The notes below the pieces were generated by a model. The model was not told where the DNA came from. It saw only the letters and a program-made list of their open reading frames with translations, and did no database searches. 64,000 nt of DNA from positions 15,634-79,633 of the forward strand of contig DATKLL010000003.1 of assembly GCA_035542475.1 (NCBI GenBank), read 5' to 3'. Source of the DNA: DATKLL01 sp035542475 (GTDB lineage: Bacteria > Desulfobacterota > Syntrophia > Syntrophales > UBA2185). Made by a program: the position numbers and the translations under genes. Shown here piece after piece: positions 62,995 through 64,000 of this stretch (positions are counted from its first letter, which is position 1; every line of letters begins with the position of its first letter).

Positions 62995-63153
62995 TTAGCA
63001 TTTTCCTTCATAGAGTGTAATTAATTTACGATACACCTTTTCAACAAGATCAGGAATGATTTCCGGATTTGCTTGTCCTGAGCTCGCATATGATTTTGCA
63101 ATTTCTACGGACAATTTAATTGCATCATTTATTTCTGTATTTGTTGTTGCCAT
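62995..63153 (-). CDS. Short helical protein resembling a MucR/Ros N-terminal segment
   Basis: A 52-residue frame with AGGAGAGATGAGAGC upstream. It reads MATTNTEINDAIKLSVEIAK and ASSGQANPEIIPDLVEKVY. The order of a helix with LSVEIAKSYASS and a later PEIIPDLVEKV is reminiscent of the N-terminal dimerisation segment of MucR-type regulators (LTADIVAAYVSNN, DLPALI). It lacks their zinc finger. The resemblance is weak and from memory; the gene itself looks real because of the ribosome-binding site and codon use. Confidence 0.55.
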   Translation of the reverse strand: MATTNTEINDAIKLSVEIAKSYASSGQANPEIIPDLVEKVYRKLITLYEGKC

Positions 63154-63377
63154 GCTCTCATCTCTCCTTTTACCAATTTATTATGTGAAATTATAGAATA
63201 TCCAGGTGCCCCGGTTGCTGATTTAATCTTTTTTTCTTTGATACCGATTCCCATGTCTTTATCTCTTCATCTCTCCATCTAAACTGGAACCGGACTCTGG
63301 ATTGCATTTTGTATGATAATTTAACCTTGTGTGATGATGGATGTTGAATATTTCTTCCTGCCATGAGATCCACACCA

Positions 63378-63560
63378 TCATCCCCAGTAAGTTGCGGTCA
63401 AGTGATCGGCAGGAAGATTTTTCTCTATTATCGTTTCATCTTTTCCCTTTTCCTGATAATCGCTGCTTAATGGCCTTAGGGAATTCCAGAATAGACCAGT
63501 TTTGGAAGCTGAGAACAGCTGCCGATTATCAGGTATGTAGATGTTATTTGTCTCTTCCAT
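63378..63560 (-). CDS. Possible small protein
   Basis: A 60-codon frame from ATG 63560 with GGAGG upstream (GGAGGTTTATAAG). It begins MEETNNIYIPDNRQLF and has no recognised family. Right after its stop a shifted frame continues as GDDGVDLMAGRN, so this may be a broken gene with a frameshift near 63378. Confidence 0.35.
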   Translation of the reverse strand: MEETNNIYIPDNRQLFSASKTGLFWNSLRPLSSDYQEKGKDETIIEKNLPADHLTATYWG

Positions 63561-63660
63561 CTTATAAACCTCCACTGTAGATCTTTATATTCACTCACTT
63601 TGCCAATATCACACCGCAATTCCCCAATTTATTTTTGCCATTTTCACAATGTCATCATCC

Positions 63661-64000
63661 TCATAAATCCCTTGCTAACTCATGCCCCAATTTTGTGGCC
63701 TTTTTAATATCAGCAATTGAAAGCAGAGATTTTTTATCATGCCTGGCATAGGTTATCCCGCGATTAACATACGCCATGGCATAGTCCGGTCTAAGCTTTA
63801 TTGCCTTGGAGAAATCCCTGATAGATTGCCTATAATTTCCAATCTCCGCATGAAGGCTTCCGCGGTTGTTATATGCTTCCGCATAGTCTGATTTCAATTC
63901 GATTGCCTTGGTGAAATCCCTGATCGCCCGCTGTTCATCGCCCTTTTTATAAATGCAACCCCGGTTATAATAAGCCCCTGCATATCCAGGCTCCAGTTCA
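63661..64000 (-). CDS. TPR-repeat protein (5' end outside the window)
   Basis: A frame open to the right edge and ending at 63661. At least three 34-residue TPR units are visible: one beginning PGYAGAYYNRGCIYKKGDEQ, then SDYAEAYNNRGSLHAEIGNY and PDYAMAYVNRGITYARHDKK. The Asn-Arg-Gly (NRG) helix pattern and RAIRDFTKAIELK are typical. TPRs bind protein partners. The true start is not in the window, so length and other domains are unknown. Confidence 0.85.
   Translation of the reverse strand, partial: ELEPGYAGAYYNRGCIYKKGDEQRAIRDFTKAIELKSDYAEAYNNRGSLHAEIGNYRQSIRDFSKAIKLRPDYAMAYVNRGITYARHDKKSLLSIADIKKATKLGHELARDL

Overview
The window looks like the chromosome of an anaerobic Gram-negative bacterium, most likely a deltaproteobacterium (Desulfobacterota, Syntrophales-like). 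This is an inference from gene style: several OmpA/Pal-type lipoproteins, a PurL with PurS-like N-terminal repeats, a FeoA-FeoB fusion, many radical SAM enzymes and lipid A/outer-membrane functions. No rRNA, integrase, intact insertion sequence or CRISPR array was seen.

Layout. (1) 1-10 kb, mostly minus strand: FeoA-FeoB iron transporter, YgjP-type metallopeptidase, Ala/Pro-rich lipoprotein, cupin, three tRNAs (Arg-ACG, Ser-GCT, Ser-TGA) directly beside serS, murJ, DUF167, YggT, a MenA/UbiA-type prenyltransferase and an alpha/beta hydrolase. (2) 10-20 kb, mixed: proC, two Pal-like lipoproteins around a CLC protein that lacks the gating glutamate, a MarR regulator, a small beta-propeller protein coupled to a membrane protein, two SHOCT proteins around a thioredoxin-fold protein missing its first active-site Cys, a universal-stress-protein stub, and a TVP38 membrane protein paired with a MerA/Lpd-like flavoprotein. 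(3) 20.1-47.7 kb, almost all minus strand: a large, unusual type II fatty-acid/polyketide-like locus. It holds three FabF-like ketosynthases, one double-ketosynthase fusion, one FabH-like ketosynthase, four acyl carrier proteins, a PKS-type double-hotdog dehydratase, a FabZ-like dehydratase, two hotdog thioesterases, four radical SAM enzymes (a fifth lies just outside at 48.2 kb), a CrtI-like flavin oxidoreductase, PlsY, PlsC and LpxL-like acyltransferases, a NodB deacetylase, a GT2 glycosyltransferase and an MMPL exporter fused to a methyltransferase. A short plus-strand island (38.9-41.2 kb: VWA-OmpA lipoprotein, mscL, one unknown) splits it. (4) 48-64 kb: the fifth radical SAM, a coiled-coil secreted protein, an outer-membrane barrel, a rhomboid protease with a DnaJ-like tail, cyclopropane fatty-acid synthase with small membrane proteins, sodC, a lipoprotein, purL-purQ and a TPR protein running off the end.

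How it fits together. The 20-48 kb locus has carrier proteins, chain-elongating ketosynthases, dehydratases, hydrolases, acyl and glycosyl transferases and an exporter, which is what a lipid-like polyene or specialised acyl chain attached to the outer membrane would need. It resembles aryl-polyene loci in its back half (LpxL-like acyltransferase, MMPL, GT2, ACP, ketosynthase, thioesterase). The radical SAM plus CrtI-like content resembles clusters proposed for ladderane lipids of anammox bacteria. No ketoreductase, enoyl reductase, AMP ligase or phosphopantetheinyl transferase is in the window, so it must borrow these from elsewhere. The product is unknown and this is the main candidate for an undescribed system.

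Limits: all family calls come from reading motifs, with no database search; start sites were chosen by ribosome-binding sites and overlaps where visible.
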